A stretch of 64,000 bases of DNA from Zoogloea sp016790385. GTDB lineage: Bacteria; Pseudomonadota; Gammaproteobacteria; Burkholderiales; Rhodocyclaceae. The stretch lies in NCBI RefSeq assembly GCF_041916735.1, contig NZ_JAYRYY010000013.1. One strand, 5' to 3'. The notes beneath the pieces are model-generated. The model was given only the letters and a program-made list of their open reading frames with translations, was not told the DNA's origin and made no database searches. Positions 14,891 to 23,637 of the stretch are shown piece by piece. The stretch's first letter is position 1, and each line of letters starts with the position of its first letter. The translations under genes and the position numbers were made by a program.

Positions 14891-16144
14891 TCAGCCCTTC
14901 GTCGCCCCGCTCAGATGCCGGCCGATTTCGCCGAGCCCGGGGTTATTGGGGAGCATGGTGCCATTGACCTCGATGATGGGGGTGCCGATGGCCCCGCCCC
15001 CAAGGCCTGCCCGGTGCAGACGGTCGTTGAGGCGGGCTTCCGCGGTGGAATCCTGGTCGATCATGTATTCAATGTAGCGAACCCCCATGCTGTCAAACTG
15101 GCGACGCTTTTCGGCACAGAAGCCGCAGGTGCTCAGGGAATACATGACGATCTGGTCGCGGCCTGCGTCGTAGTGCGCGGAAAACGCTGCCTTGCCGCTC
15201 TCGCCGGTTCCGCCCATGTCGGGTAGCGCCGCCAGGGTGGGCATCTGATTGCCGATCACGCCGAACGCGAAGAACGCCAGTGCTCCGGTGAGGGCCATGC
15301 CGCCCAGCAGCCCCAGGCCTGAGGACGGGCGGGCCGGCTCGCCCCAGGCGTTGCCGCCCTTCTGGCCCGGCAAAACGAGAAGGAACAAGGCCGCCCCGGC
15401 ACCGACGTAAGGAATCCAGGTCAGCGGCGCCCACCACCCGCTGAGACCCAGGTCGTGAAAACGAAAAACCGTGCTGCGGGTGCCATATATCGCCAGCACA
15501 AGCATCCCGAGGCCGCCGATCAACAGCCCCGGGGCGCCGAGGGTGAGGGCGACGACCGCCAGTGCAATGCTGCCGCCAAGGGTCAGCAGGCCGGTGAGCA
15601 GGAAGTTGCGCCTGCCAAAGCGCCCCCGAAAGTCCAGGCCAAAGATGCCGCTTTCGGCCAGTGGGCGTCCCACATCGGTTTCGCCCTGCGGCAGGGAGGC
15701 CGTGCCCGGCTCCGGGTCAAGGGGGCGTCGCTGGGCCTGTGAAGCCGTGTAGCGCGGCATATCGATGGAGCAGGCACGGCAGAGGGTGCGGCGTGGTTGC
15801 TGCTCACCGCAGGCCGGGCAGTTGATCAAGTCGACGGGCGCAACCTCGGGCCGTGGCCCCGGGGATGCCGCCAGGGGCGCCTCCGGGAGGGCGACCGCCG
15901 GGATGGATTGGGGGAGGGGCGGCTCGATGGTGACGCGCAGCCCCAGGGCTGTCAGGCGTTGCTGATAGCGCAGGGCGTCGTTCGCCGCCAGGCCTTTGCG
16001 CAGGCTCACCTGCCGGCCGGAAAAAACGTCGTCCATGGTTTCGGCAGGGCATTTGAGCAGCGCCTGGAGCTGGCGCCGGCAGGCGATGGCATCGTGTCCG
16101 GGGAGCACGTCTCCGAAGAACAGGATCGAATGGACTGGGGGCAA
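14891..16144 (-). CDS. Zinc-ribbon / DUF805 membrane / glutaredoxin-like fusion protein
   Basis: 417 residues. An N-terminal domain of unknown type (1-75) is followed by a four-Cys zinc ribbon (C109-x2-C112 and C122-x2-C125). A DUF805-like membrane domain follows (about 168-262, FRGRFGRRNF start, four helices), then another helix near 280-298. The C-terminus is a periplasmic or cytoplasmic glutaredoxin/thioredoxin-like domain with redox pair Cys340-Gly-Phe-Cys343 and a cis-Pro region (IGTPIIEVNG). It is 55 bp upstream of the CDP-alcohol transferase on the same strand, so it may head the lipid operon. Role unknown; a membrane thiol-redox function is inference. Confidence 0.72.
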   Translation of the reverse strand: MPPVHSILFFGDVLPGHDAIACRRQLQALLKCPAETMDDVFSGRQVSLRKGLAANDALRYQQRLTALGLRVTIEPPLPQSIPAVALPEAPLAASPGPRPEVAPVDLINCPACGEQQPRRTLCRACSIDMPRYTASQAQRRPLDPEPGTASLPQGETDVGRPLAESGIFGLDFRGRFGRRNFLLTGLLTLGGSIALAVVALTLGAPGLLIGGLGMLVLAIYGTRSTVFRFHDLGLSGWWAPLTWIPYVGAGAALFLLVLPGQKGGNAWGEPARPSSGLGLLGGMALTGALAFFAFGVIGNQMPTLAALPDMGGTGESGKAAFSAHYDAGRDQIVMYSLSTCGFCAEKRRQFDSMGVRYIEYMIDQDSTAEARLNDRLHRAGLGGGAIGTPIIEVNGTMLPNNPGLGEIGRHLSGATKG

Positions 16145-16287
16145 GGCAGACTCCGCTTGAATGGCCGACGGATTCTATGCGCGTGGCTGACGGCGGGCAA
16201 TGACAAGCGGCTAGCCTTGGGTGTGACGGATTGGCTTCCCCGGGATGGCGCCAGATGCTATCTTCCCACCCCCGTCCGAGACCGCCC

Positions 16288-16539
16288 ATGAATACCCTTA
16301 CCAAGCCCTTCGAGCGCCAACCCGCCGATCTCAACGAGGCGGAGGCCCAGATTGCCGTGATCCGTGCCCTGCTCGTGAAGGCCGGCCTGACCCATCGCAA
16401 CCCGCCCCCGCCGCCCACTACCTGCTGCGGTCGGGGTTGTAACGGCTGTGTGTGGGAGGGCTATTACGCAGCCCTGCGTTGGTGGAAGGATGAGGCCCGC
16501 GCGCTGCTTGACGGGCCCTCTGCCCGGGTTGCCGCCTGA
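16288..16539 (+). CDS. Small oxidoreductase-like (Cys-rich) domain protein
   Basis: 83 residues. The C-terminal part carries a Pro run followed by CCGRGCNGCVWEGYYAALRW, matching the oxidoreductase-like N-terminal domain family (PF09791-type: Pro-rich, CC-x3-C-x2-CVWD/E). Four Cys could bind a metal or Fe-S cluster. The ATG at 16288 is within a frame open from 16231; the shorter start fits the family. It lies in front of the metH riboswitch, divergent from the DUF805 fusion gene. Biochemical role of the family is not established. Confidence 0.75.
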   Translation: MNTLTKPFERQPADLNEAEAQIAVIRALLVKAGLTHRNPPPPPTTCCGRGCNGCVWEGYYAALRWWKDEARALLDGPSARVAA

Positions 16540-16578
16540 TCTTGGCAATTCCCCCGAAAACCCCGTAAAATCCGCCGC

Positions 16579-16642
16579 TTGCCGAGGAGCGCTGCGACCT
16601 GCTGATCACGTGGGCCAGGCTCGGCAATCAACAACGGCGCTC
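16579..16642 (+). promoter_or_regulatory. SAH riboswitch aptamer upstream of metH
   Basis: The segment has the features of the S-adenosylhomocysteine riboswitch: P1 formed by TTGCCGAG (16579-16586) and CTCGGCAA (16620-16627), directly followed by the conserved GAGCGCTGCGACC (16587-16599) and GGCCAGG (16613-16619). A pseudoknot P2 pairs GAGCGC (16587-16592) with GCGCTC (16637-16642). SAH riboswitches are known in front of ahcY/metH-type genes of beta- and gammaproteobacteria and turn expression on when SAH accumulates. The metH start is 85 bp downstream. Confidence 0.92.
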
Positions 16643-16681
16643 GCAAACCTTCCAGCCGGGTTTGCCGCGCCGTTTGCTTTT
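16633..16681 (+). terminator. Riboswitch-controlled terminator hairpin before metH
   Basis: AACGGCGC (16633-16640) can pair with GCGCCGTT (16667-16674), and inside it GCAAACC (16643-16649) with GGTTTGC (16659-16665); an interrupted T-rich stretch follows. The left arm uses the same bases that form P2 of the SAH aptamer, so ligand-bound aptamer and terminator cannot coexist. This gives an ON switch by antitermination. The T tract is imperfect, so weak or partial termination is possible. Confidence 0.75.
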
Positions 16682-16727
16682 GCATCCGTCGCCTCCGGCT
16701 GTGTTTTACGCACTCCGAGGTAGATCC

Positions 16728-19700
16728 ATGCAAGCCGACCGCACGCCCGAACTCCAGTCCCTCCTGACCCACCGCATCCTGATTCTGGATGGCGCCATGG
16801 GCACCATGATCCAGCAGCACAAGCTGGGCGAGGCCGACTATCGCGGCGCCCGCTTTGCGGATCACCCGAAGGATCTCAAGGGCAACAACGACCTGCTGGT
16901 GCTGACCCGCCCGGACGTGGTCGGTGGCATCCATCGGGCCTACCTGGAGGCCGGTGCGGACATCATCGAGACCTGCACCTTCAACGCCACCCGCGTCTCC
17001 CAGGCCGACTACCAGCTTTCCGATCTGGCCTTTGAACTCAACGTGGAGGGCGCCCGCCTGGTGCGCCAGCTGTGCGACGAATTCACCGCCGCCAACCCGG
17101 CCAAGCCGCGCTTCTGCGCCGGCGTGCTGGGCCCCACGTCCCGCACCCTGTCCATCTCGCCGGACGTGAATGATCCGGGCTTCCGCAACGTCAGCTTCGA
17201 TGCCCTGGTGGACGATTACTACGATTCCGCCAGGGGCCTGATGGAGGGCGGCGCCGACATCATCCTGATCGAGACCATCTTCGACACCCTGAATGCCAAG
17301 GCCGCGGTGTTTGCCGTGGAGAAGCTGTTTGCAGACCTGGGCCGGCGCCTGCCGGTGATGATCTCCGGCACCATCACCGACGCCTCCGGCCGCACCCTGT
17401 CGGGCCAGACCGCCGAAGCCTTCTGGAACTCCCTGTCCCACTCGCAGCCCATCAGCTTCGGCCTCAACTGCGCGCTGGGCGCCAGGGAGCTGCGCCAGTA
17501 TGTGGATGAGCTGTCGAATGTCTGCGACACCTTCGTCTCGGCCCACCCCAATGCCGGCCTGCCCAATCCCCTGTCGCCCACCGGCTACGACGAGACGCCG
17601 GAGCAACTGGCGTCGGAGATCGTCGAGTGGGCCCGCAGCGGCCTGGTGAACATCGTCGGCGGCTGCTGCGGCACCTCGCCGGCCCACATCAAGGCCATCG
17701 CCGAGGCGGTGAGCCTGGTGACGCCGCGCAGCGTGCCCCATGTGGACAAGAAGCTGCGCCTGTCGGGCCTGGAGCCCTTCAACGTCGGCCCGGAGTCGCT
17801 GTTCGTGAACGTCGGTGAGCGCACCAACGTCACCGGCTCCCGGGCCTTTGCCCGGATGATCCTGGAGGGCCGCTTCGATGACGCCCTGGCGGTGGCCCGC
17901 CAGCAGGTGGAGAACGGCGCCCAGATCATCGACATCAACATGGACGAGGCCATGCTCGACTCCATGGCGGCCATGGAGAAGTTCCTCAAGCTGATCGCCT
18001 CTGAGCCGGACATCTCCCGGGTGCCCATCATGCTCGACTCGTCCAAGTGGAGCGTCATCGAGGCCGGTCTCAAGTGCATCCAGGGCAAGGGCGTGGTGAA
18101 CTCCATCTCCATGAAGGAGGGCGAGGCCGAGTTCCTGCGCCAGGCGCGCCTGTGCCGTCAGTATGGTGCGGCGGTGATCGTGATGGCCTTCGACGAGAAG
18201 GGCCAGGCCGACACCTTTGCCCGCAAGACCGAGATCTGCAAGCGCGCCTACGATCTGCTGGTGGGCATCGGCTTCCCGCCGGAAGACATCATCTTCGACC
18301 CCAATATCTTCGCCATCGCCACCGGCATTGAGGAACACGACAACTACGCCGTGGATTTCATCAACGCGGTGGCGTGGATCCGGCAGAACCTGCCCTACGC
18401 CAAGGTCAGCGGCGGCGTCTCCAACGTGAGCTTCAGCTTCCGCGGCAATGACGCGGTGCGCGAGGCCATCCACACCGTCTTCCTGTACCACGCCATCAAG
18501 GCCGGCATGAGCATGGGTATCGTCAATGCCGGCATGCTCGGCGTTTACGATGATCTGGAGCCTGAGCTGCGCGCCAAGGTCGAGGACGTGGTGCTCAACA
18601 CCCACCCGGGCGCCGGCGAGGCCCTGGTGGAGTTTGCCCAGACCGTGAAGGAGGGCAAGGCCAAGGATGCCGGCCCCGATCTCTCCTGGCGCGAGCAGCC
18701 CGTCGAGGCCCGCCTCAGCCATGCGCTGGTCAAGGGCATCACCGACTTCGTGGTGGCCGACACCGAGGAGGTCCGCGCCAAGCTGGAAGCCGAGGGCAAG
18801 CCGCCCCTGGCCGTGATCGAAGGCCCGCTGATGGCCGGCATGAACGTGGTGGGCGACCTCTTCGGCGCCGGCAAGATGTTCCTGCCCCAGGTGGTCAAGT
18901 CGGCCCGGGTGATGAAGCAGGCCGTGGCCCACCTGATCCCCTACATCGAGGCCGAGAAGCTGCGCACCGGCGCCACCAGCAAGGGCAAGATCGTCGTGGC
19001 CACGGTGAAGGGTGACGTGCACGACATCGGCAAGAACATCGTCGGTGTGGTGCTGGGCTGCAACGGCTATGACGTGGTGGATCTGGGCGTGATGGTGCCC
19101 TGCGACAAGATCCTCAACGCCGCCCGGGAGCATGGCGCCCAGGCCATCGGCCTGTCCGGCCTGATCACCCCGTCCCTGGAGGAGATGAGCCATGTGGCCT
19201 CCGAGATGCAGCGCCAGGGCTTCGATGTTCCCCTGCTGATCGGCGGTGCCACCACCAGCCGCGCCCATACGGCAATCAAGATCGCCCCCCATTATGACAA
19301 GCCGGTGATCTACGTGCCCGATGCGTCCCGTGCCGTGGGCGTGGTCACCAGCCTGCTCTCCGAAGGCCAGAGCGAGGCCTACGCTGCCGAGGTGGCCGCC
19401 GACTACGCCAAGCTGCGCGCCCAGCACGCCCAGAAGAAGGGCGTGACCCTGGTGAAGCTGGCCGAGGCCCGCGCCAACGCCTTCAAATGGAACGCCGATC
19501 CGGCCTATGTGCCACCGGTGCCCGCCGAGCTGGGCATCCAGGCCTTCGATATCGACCTGGCCGAGCTGGTGGATTACATCGACTGGGGCCCCTTCTTCCA
19601 GACCTGGGACCTGGCCGGCAGCTACCCGAAGATCCTTCATGACGACATCGTCGGCGAGACCGCCCGTGAGCTGAAGTCCGACGCCGAAGTGATGCTGGCC

Positions 19701-20429
19701 CGCATGGTCGCCGAGCAGGACACCAACCCGTGGATCAAGGCCAGGGCGGTGTTCGGCCTATTCCCGGCCAACGCCGTGGGTGACGACATCGAGATCTACG
19801 CCGACGAATCGCGCCAGCAGGTGCTGATGAGTTGGCACGGCCTGCGTCAGCAGCACGAGCGCCCCGCGGGCAAGCCCAACTATTGCCTGTCCGACTTCGT
19901 GGCCGGCAAGGACAGCGGTGTGGCCGACTACGTGGGCGCCTTCGCCGTCACCGCCGGTCTGGGCATCGAGGGCCGGCTGGCTGCTTATGAGCGCACCCAT
20001 GACGACTACCATTCGATCATGCTCAAGGCCCTGGCCGACCGTTTCGCCGAGGCCGCCGCCGAATGGTTGCACGCCAGGGTGCGCAAGGAGTTCTGGGCCT
20101 ATACCCCGGCCGAGACCCTGAGCTGCGATGAGCTGATCAAGGAGGCCTACCAGGGCATCCGCCCGGCTCCCGGCTATCCGGCCTGCCCGGATCACACCGT
20201 CAAGGGCGATCTCTTCAAGCTGCTCGACGCCCCCGCCAGGGCCGACATGCACCTCACCGAGAGCTTCGCCATGACCCCAGCGGCGGCGGTGAGCGGCTTC
20301 TACCTGGCCCATCCGGACAGCCACTACTTTGCGGTCAGCAAGATCGACCGCGATCAACTGGAAGACTGGGCCGCCCGCAGCGGCCTGAGCGTGGCCGAAG
20401 CCGAGAAGTGGCTGGCGCCGCTGCTGTAA
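16728..20429 (+). CDS. metH: Methionine synthase, cobalamin-dependent
   Basis: Transfers a methyl group from methyltetrahydrofolate through cobalamin to homocysteine in the cytoplasm. 1233 residues, normal length. Order: homocysteine-binding barrel with the zinc ligands in FGLNCALG and GGCCGTSP, pterin-binding domain, cobalamin cap, B12-binding domain with the axial-ligand motif D763-V-H765-D-I-G, and the SAM-dependent reactivation domain ending near the C-terminus (RPAPGYPACPDH). The ATG at 16728 follows GAGG; the frame is open upstream but that part lies in the riboswitch. Expression is probably raised by SAH through the riboswitch. Confidence 0.98.
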   Translation: MQADRTPELQSLLTHRILILDGAMGTMIQQHKLGEADYRGARFADHPKDLKGNNDLLVLTRPDVVGGIHRAYLEAGADIIETCTFNATRVSQADYQLSDLAFELNVEGARLVRQLCDEFTAANPAKPRFCAGVLGPTSRTLSISPDVNDPGFRNVSFDALVDDYYDSARGLMEGGADIILIETIFDTLNAKAAVFAVEKLFADLGRRLPVMISGTITDASGRTLSGQTAEAFWNSLSHSQPISFGLNCALGARELRQYVDELSNVCDTFVSAHPNAGLPNPLSPTGYDETPEQLASEIVEWARSGLVNIVGGCCGTSPAHIKAIAEAVSLVTPRSVPHVDKKLRLSGLEPFNVGPESLFVNVGERTNVTGSRAFARMILEGRFDDALAVARQQVENGAQIIDINMDEAMLDSMAAMEKFLKLIASEPDISRVPIMLDSSKWSVIEAGLKCIQGKGVVNSISMKEGEAEFLRQARLCRQYGAAVIVMAFDEKGQADTFARKTEICKRAYDLLVGIGFPPEDIIFDPNIFAIATGIEEHDNYAVDFINAVAWIRQNLPYAKVSGGVSNVSFSFRGNDAVREAIHTVFLYHAIKAGMSMGIVNAGMLGVYDDLEPELRAKVEDVVLNTHPGAGEALVEFAQTVKEGKAKDAGPDLSWREQPVEARLSHALVKGITDFVVADTEEVRAKLEAEGKPPLAVIEGPLMAGMNVVGDLFGAGKMFLPQVVKSARVMKQAVAHLIPYIEAEKLRTGATSKGKIVVATVKGDVHDIGKNIVGVVLGCNGYDVVDLGVMVPCDKILNAAREHGAQAIGLSGLITPSLEEMSHVASEMQRQGFDVPLLIGGATTSRAHTAIKIAPHYDKPVIYVPDASRAVGVVTSLLSEGQSEAYAAEVAADYAKLRAQHAQKKGVTLVKLAEARANAFKWNADPAYVPPVPAELGIQAFDIDLAELVDYIDWGPFFQTWDLAGSYPKILHDDIVGETARELKSDAEVMLARMVAEQDTNPWIKARAVFGLFPANAVGDDIEIYADESRQQVLMSWHGLRQQHERPAGKPNYCLSDFVAGKDSGVADYVGAFAVTAGLGIEGRLAAYERTHDDYHSIMLKALADRFAEAAAEWLHARVRKEFWAYTPAETLSCDELIKEAYQGIRPAPGYPACPDHTVKGDLFKLLDAPARADMHLTESFAMTPAAAVSGFYLAHPDSHYFAVSKIDRDQLEDWAARSGLSVAEAEKWLAPLL

Positions 20430-20438
20430 GCGCCGCCG

Positions 20439-21437
20439 CTACTTCTTTCTCTGCTTCCTCGGACGCCGGTCTGGCTTGCTCTCCAGGGCCGGCTGGCTGG
20501 CGTCGATCTTTTGCAGGGTGTCCTGGGCCGCGCCCCGGGTCGGGCCGCCCAGCGCGATGGCCCGCAGAGCGGCTTCCCGGGCCTCTCCGAGGCGTTTCTG
20601 TTCCAGCAGGATGTTGGCAAGGTTGTTCCACGCCGCTGCGGCATTGTGCTGCTGGGCGGCCTTGCGGAAGGTTGTCTCGGCCTCGGCCAGGGAGCCTGCC
20701 CTGTAAAGGCTGTTGCCCAGCCCCATGGACAGGGTGAGGCTGTCCGGCCACCGGGTCAGGGCCTTGCGGTAGGCAAGCACGGCCCGGGCGGGCGGAGCGG
20801 CCTTTTCAAAGGCGACCAGGGCGTGGGTGCTGCGGGCCTCGTCGGCGCTGGCGGGTAGCCGATCCGGCGACAAGGCCACGAACGCCCAGTGTTCCGAGCG
20901 GGCCCAGGTGTGCTCCAGGGTGGAGAAGGGCAGCACCTGCCGCGCCATGGGGCCTGAGCGGAGGAGAAAGGCGCCTTCGTCCAGGTCGTAGCCGATCACC
21001 ACCGCGTAATGCCACGACGGCGCCCATGACAGCCCCAGGTTGAGGAGCACGACCACCGGGTTGCCGGCGGCGGTCTCCTGCATCAGGGCCTCGAGGGTGC
21101 CGGGGATTTCCACTGCCAGCGCGCCATTGCGGCGTGCGCCGGCCAGCATCTCGATCTGCAGTGAGCCCTGCCGGCCCGGTAGGAAGACCTGGCCGGCCAG
21201 CACTTCAGGGCTGGCCGGGATGCCGGCTGCGCCGAGGGCCATGGCCAGCGCTGCCGGACCACATTGATAGTCTTCCTGGGGGTGGAAGGGGGTGGCGCTG
21301 AGTTCGACCCGGCGTGGCAGGCCCGCGGGCGGGGTGTCGTGAAGCCGGGTCGACTGGGTGGCGCAGCCGGACAGGGCGATGAGGGCCAGGCCGCCCACTG
21401 CTCCTATCAGCCTGCGCCGCCCGGGCTGAACGGCCAT
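20439..21437 (-). CDS. PA2778-family cysteine-peptidase-like lipoprotein with TPRs
   Basis: 332 residues. N-terminal signal with lipobox ALSGC (Cys25), so probably a lipoprotein. A C39-like papain-fold domain follows, with Cys59 in YQCGPAALAM and His143 in SWHYAVVIGYD. The C-terminal third has tetratricopeptide-like helices (about 215-310) and a basic tail. The gene follows the PA2779-family gene by 3 bp, an arrangement conserved in Pseudomonas. Known as a pair, but the substrate is not established. It converges on metH with only 9 bp between stops. Confidence 0.8.
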   Translation of the reverse strand: MAVQPGRRRLIGAVGGLALIALSGCATQSTRLHDTPPAGLPRRVELSATPFHPQEDYQCGPAALAMALGAAGIPASPEVLAGQVFLPGRQGSLQIEMLAGARRNGALAVEIPGTLEALMQETAAGNPVVVLLNLGLSWAPSWHYAVVIGYDLDEGAFLLRSGPMARQVLPFSTLEHTWARSEHWAFVALSPDRLPASADEARSTHALVAFEKAAPPARAVLAYRKALTRWPDSLTLSMGLGNSLYRAGSLAEAETTFRKAAQQHNAAAAWNNLANILLEQKRLGEAREAALRAIALGGPTRGAAQDTLQKIDASQPALESKPDRRPRKQRKK

Positions 21438-21440
21438 GCG

Positions 21441-21839
21441 TCAGCGGATGGAGCGGGTGAAGGGGAAGACCTTGGTGAAGCCGAGGATGTCGGTCAGCAA
21501 CAACAGCAGGAACACAAACAGGATCACCTCGATGATCCCGCCGGCGGGGGCCTTGTCGATCTGGCCGGCCAGACGGGCGGCGTCTTCATCGGTGAGCGCG
21601 GCGATGCGCTCGCGGGCATCGCTGGCGTCCACACCCAGGGCTTCGAGGCGGGCCTGTACATCGGCGCGGGAGAAGGCTTCGTTGAGTTGGGCGCGGGCGT
21701 CGTCCGCGGAGCGGGAGGTGCCCTGATGGGCCCGGGCGACCTCTTCAGTGCCGATCATCGTGGCCTGGGCGGTCTGGATGAAACCCACATGGGTGGTGCT
21801 GACAATGAGCAGGGCTGCAAGGGTCTGCTTGAGGCGCAT
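21441..21839 (-). CDS. PA2779-family membrane protein
   Basis: 132 residues with a signal peptide (1-26, ending TAQA), an acidic helical middle and one C-terminal membrane helix (about 101-119, rich in Leu/Phe) before a short basic tail. This matches the PA2779 family. It is the first gene of a two-gene unit with the PA2778-type peptidase-like protein, so it may be that protein's partner or substrate. No enzymatic motif is visible. Confidence 0.75.
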   Translation of the reverse strand: MRLKQTLAALLIVSTTHVGFIQTAQATMIGTEEVARAHQGTSRSADDARAQLNEAFSRADVQARLEALGVDASDARERIAALTDEDAARLAGQIDKAPAGGIIEVILFVFLLLLLTDILGFTKVFPFTRSIR

Positions 21840-22146
21840 GATTGTTGTTCTCTATTCAGGGTGGAGCCCTGATAGTCCCATCGCGACGGACCATCTTCAA
21901 GAACGAAGCTGTAACACGCGGTAAGGGAAAAAGGACGGTGAGGCGTGGCGCTTTTCGTTGCCACCCGACGATCGGAGGTCAATCGATAAACATGTCACCA
22001 AAGCCCCGTGACGCAATGCCCTTGCGCGTTCGGTGGCCGCTTAGAGGTGTCGGTGGTGTTCCCTACAATGCGCAGCGTTGGCTTTCATTACATTTATTGA
22101 CATTGACGCGCGTCGGCAACCAAGCCGAATGCTGCCGGGAACCTTC
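21840..22146. other. 307-bp divergent promoter region
   Basis: Separates the PA2779-family gene (minus) from the PEP-CTERM gene (plus). The right part is AT-richer than its surroundings (around 22085-22105). No gene, terminator or clear operator seen. Confidence 0.45.
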
Positions 22147-22809
22147 ATGAAACTGTTTGCCCATTCGCTCCTCACCCTGTGTGCTGTTCTTGCTGCCGGT
22201 GCCGCTCAGGCCGCCCCCGTGGTGCATACCACCGACTTCATCAACAACGCCCAACGTACCCAGTTCAACAGCTTCGAGAGCATCCCCAACGACGGGTCGA
22301 TGTACACCGGAAGCGGGGCCTATACCGAAGGCGGCATCAGCGTGCAGCAGATCAACCCGTCCCCCTACGGTATCTGGGTGACCTACAACCCGGGTGGTCG
22401 GGATGGCAACCGTGCCTGGTACCCCAATGGTGGCGATTCCGGCTACACCTCGCTGAGCCTCTCCAGCGGCCTGGACTTTGGCGATGTGGGCTTCGTGATC
22501 GGCAGCGGTAATTATTCTCACACCCTTGCCTACTTCGAACTTTGGGACGACGGCGCGCTGGTGTTGTCCGGCTCCGTGGCGCATGGCACCAGCTTCCACT
22601 ACCTCGGTTTCGAAGGTGGCGGCTTTGACACCATCCTGCTGCGCGATGGCGTTGCCGGCCGATCCCTGCATGACGGCACCCACAATGCGCTGGCCATCGA
22701 TGCCATCGAAATCCGCGCCAGCCAGCAGGTGCCGGAACCCGCCAGCATGGCCCTGACGGCCCTCGGCCTTGCCAGTCTGGGTGTCCTGCGCCGCAAGACT
22801 CAGGCCTGA
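22147..22809 (+). CDS. PEP-CTERM sorting-domain secreted protein
   Basis: 220 residues with a signal peptide (1-22) and a C-terminal sorting tag: VPEPASMAL, a hydrophobic stretch, and a basic end (RRKTQA). Such proteins are exported and then processed by an exosortase/EpsH system, typically with an exopolysaccharide or biofilm matrix. The central domain is Gly/Ser/Thr/Tyr-rich and beta-rich without a recognised family. GGGAA precedes the ATG. No exosortase or matrix polysaccharide genes lie in this window, so the gene stands alone. Confidence 0.88.
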   Translation: MKLFAHSLLTLCAVLAAGAAQAAPVVHTTDFINNAQRTQFNSFESIPNDGSMYTGSGAYTEGGISVQQINPSPYGIWVTYNPGGRDGNRAWYPNGGDSGYTSLSLSSGLDFGDVGFVIGSGNYSHTLAYFELWDDGALVLSGSVAHGTSFHYLGFEGGGFDTILLRDGVAGRSLHDGTHNALAIDAIEIRASQQVPEPASMALTALGLASLGVLRRKTQA

Positions 22810-22839
22810 TCGCTGAACTGAGCCGCAGCGCTTCATCAG

Positions 22840-22871
22840 CCCGGTCGGGGGTATCCCGCCCGGGTTTTTTA
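22840..22871 (+). terminator. Rho-independent terminator of the PEP-CTERM gene
   Basis: CCCGG (22840-22844) pairs with CCGGG (22860-22864) and CGGG (22846-22849) with CCCG (22855-22858), with one mismatch between the two helices, then six T. Confidence 0.85.
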
Positions 22872-22920
22872 TTTCAGCTACCCCGGGGCGACCCCGGCCT
22901 TCACGCACTGCGGATGGCGC

Positions 22921-23574
22921 TCAGGGGGTCTTTCCGTCGGTCTTGGGCAGACTCTCGTCCGCAGCGCGTGCGGCCATGTCGTAGTAGCGGCACGACGCAT
23001 TGGCGATGCGCAGAGCGTCGATACGATTCAACAGCTTCTCTTCGTAGTCCTTTTCGCCGCTGATCGGCTGTGGCAGGCGCCGGTAAGCTTCCAGGTCGCT
23101 GCGGATCGTCTCGGAGAGCTGCTTCAGCGCTTCGCGGGTGTCCTGGGGGGTGTCGCTGTTCTCCCGGAAAGTCTGCTGGAGCGGATTGGCCAGTCCTGCC
23201 AGGCCGCTGGCCAGTGCGGCACAGTGGGGGCAGGTCGCGATGGCTCCGATGACGCCGATCAGACCGCCGGCGATTGAAATCCGCTCGGCCCGGATCGTCT
23301 GCTTTTCGAGCTTGCTGCGCAGCACCCCGGTGCGCCCGTCGCATTGTTGCAACAGCTGCTCGAAGGCTTTGTTGATGGCGTCGATGCTGTTCTCGACTAC
23401 GGGTGCTGGATTGACTGGTGCGAGCGCTCTGGGACCTCTGGCGGCGGCCGGTGCCGGCAAATTGCGGTTTCGGCTCGCTTCGTTCAGCAGCGAGGAGATG
23501 GCGGCATCGTCATAGGCCAGTGCGCTGCCGAACTGGAGTGTGGAGAGCAGCGCGGCCAGAAGCAGTTTATTCAT
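22921..23574 (-). CDS. Secreted protein of unknown function with CxxC in a hydrophobic segment
   Basis: 217 residues with a signal peptide (MNKLLLAALL...ALA). A helical mature part includes a hydrophobic stretch (about 122-150) containing ATCPHCAAL, a CxxC pair, plus further Cys near LLQQCDGR and NASCRYYD. Start at 23574 has GGGAGG; the longer frame to 23634 runs into the next gene region. It lies 63 bp after the metzincin gene on the same strand. No family recognised. Confidence 0.6.
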   Translation of the reverse strand: MNKLLLAALLSTLQFGSALAYDDAAISSLLNEASRNRNLPAPAAARGPRALAPVNPAPVVENSIDAINKAFEQLLQQCDGRTGVLRSKLEKQTIRAERISIAGGLIGVIGAIATCPHCAALASGLAGLANPLQQTFRENSDTPQDTREALKQLSETIRSDLEAYRRLPQPISGEKDYEEKLLNRIDALRIANASCRYYDMAARAADESLPKTDGKTP

Positions 23575-23637
23575 GGAGCCTCCCGGTGATTGGGAAATCG
23601 CAGCCTCGCTGTGGCGGGGCTGCGCTGCCGGCACAGC

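Noticed and set aside
16540..16727. Cobalamin riboswitch before metH
   Set aside because: B12-dependent metH could have one, but no B12-box is seen and the SAH aptamer accounts for the conserved structure.
16464..19640. A 1058-codon open frame on the minus strand
   Set aside because: It is antisense to metH, is rich in Gly/His/Ala as third-position GC bias produces, and has no ribosome-binding site or domain. metH is certain on the other strand.
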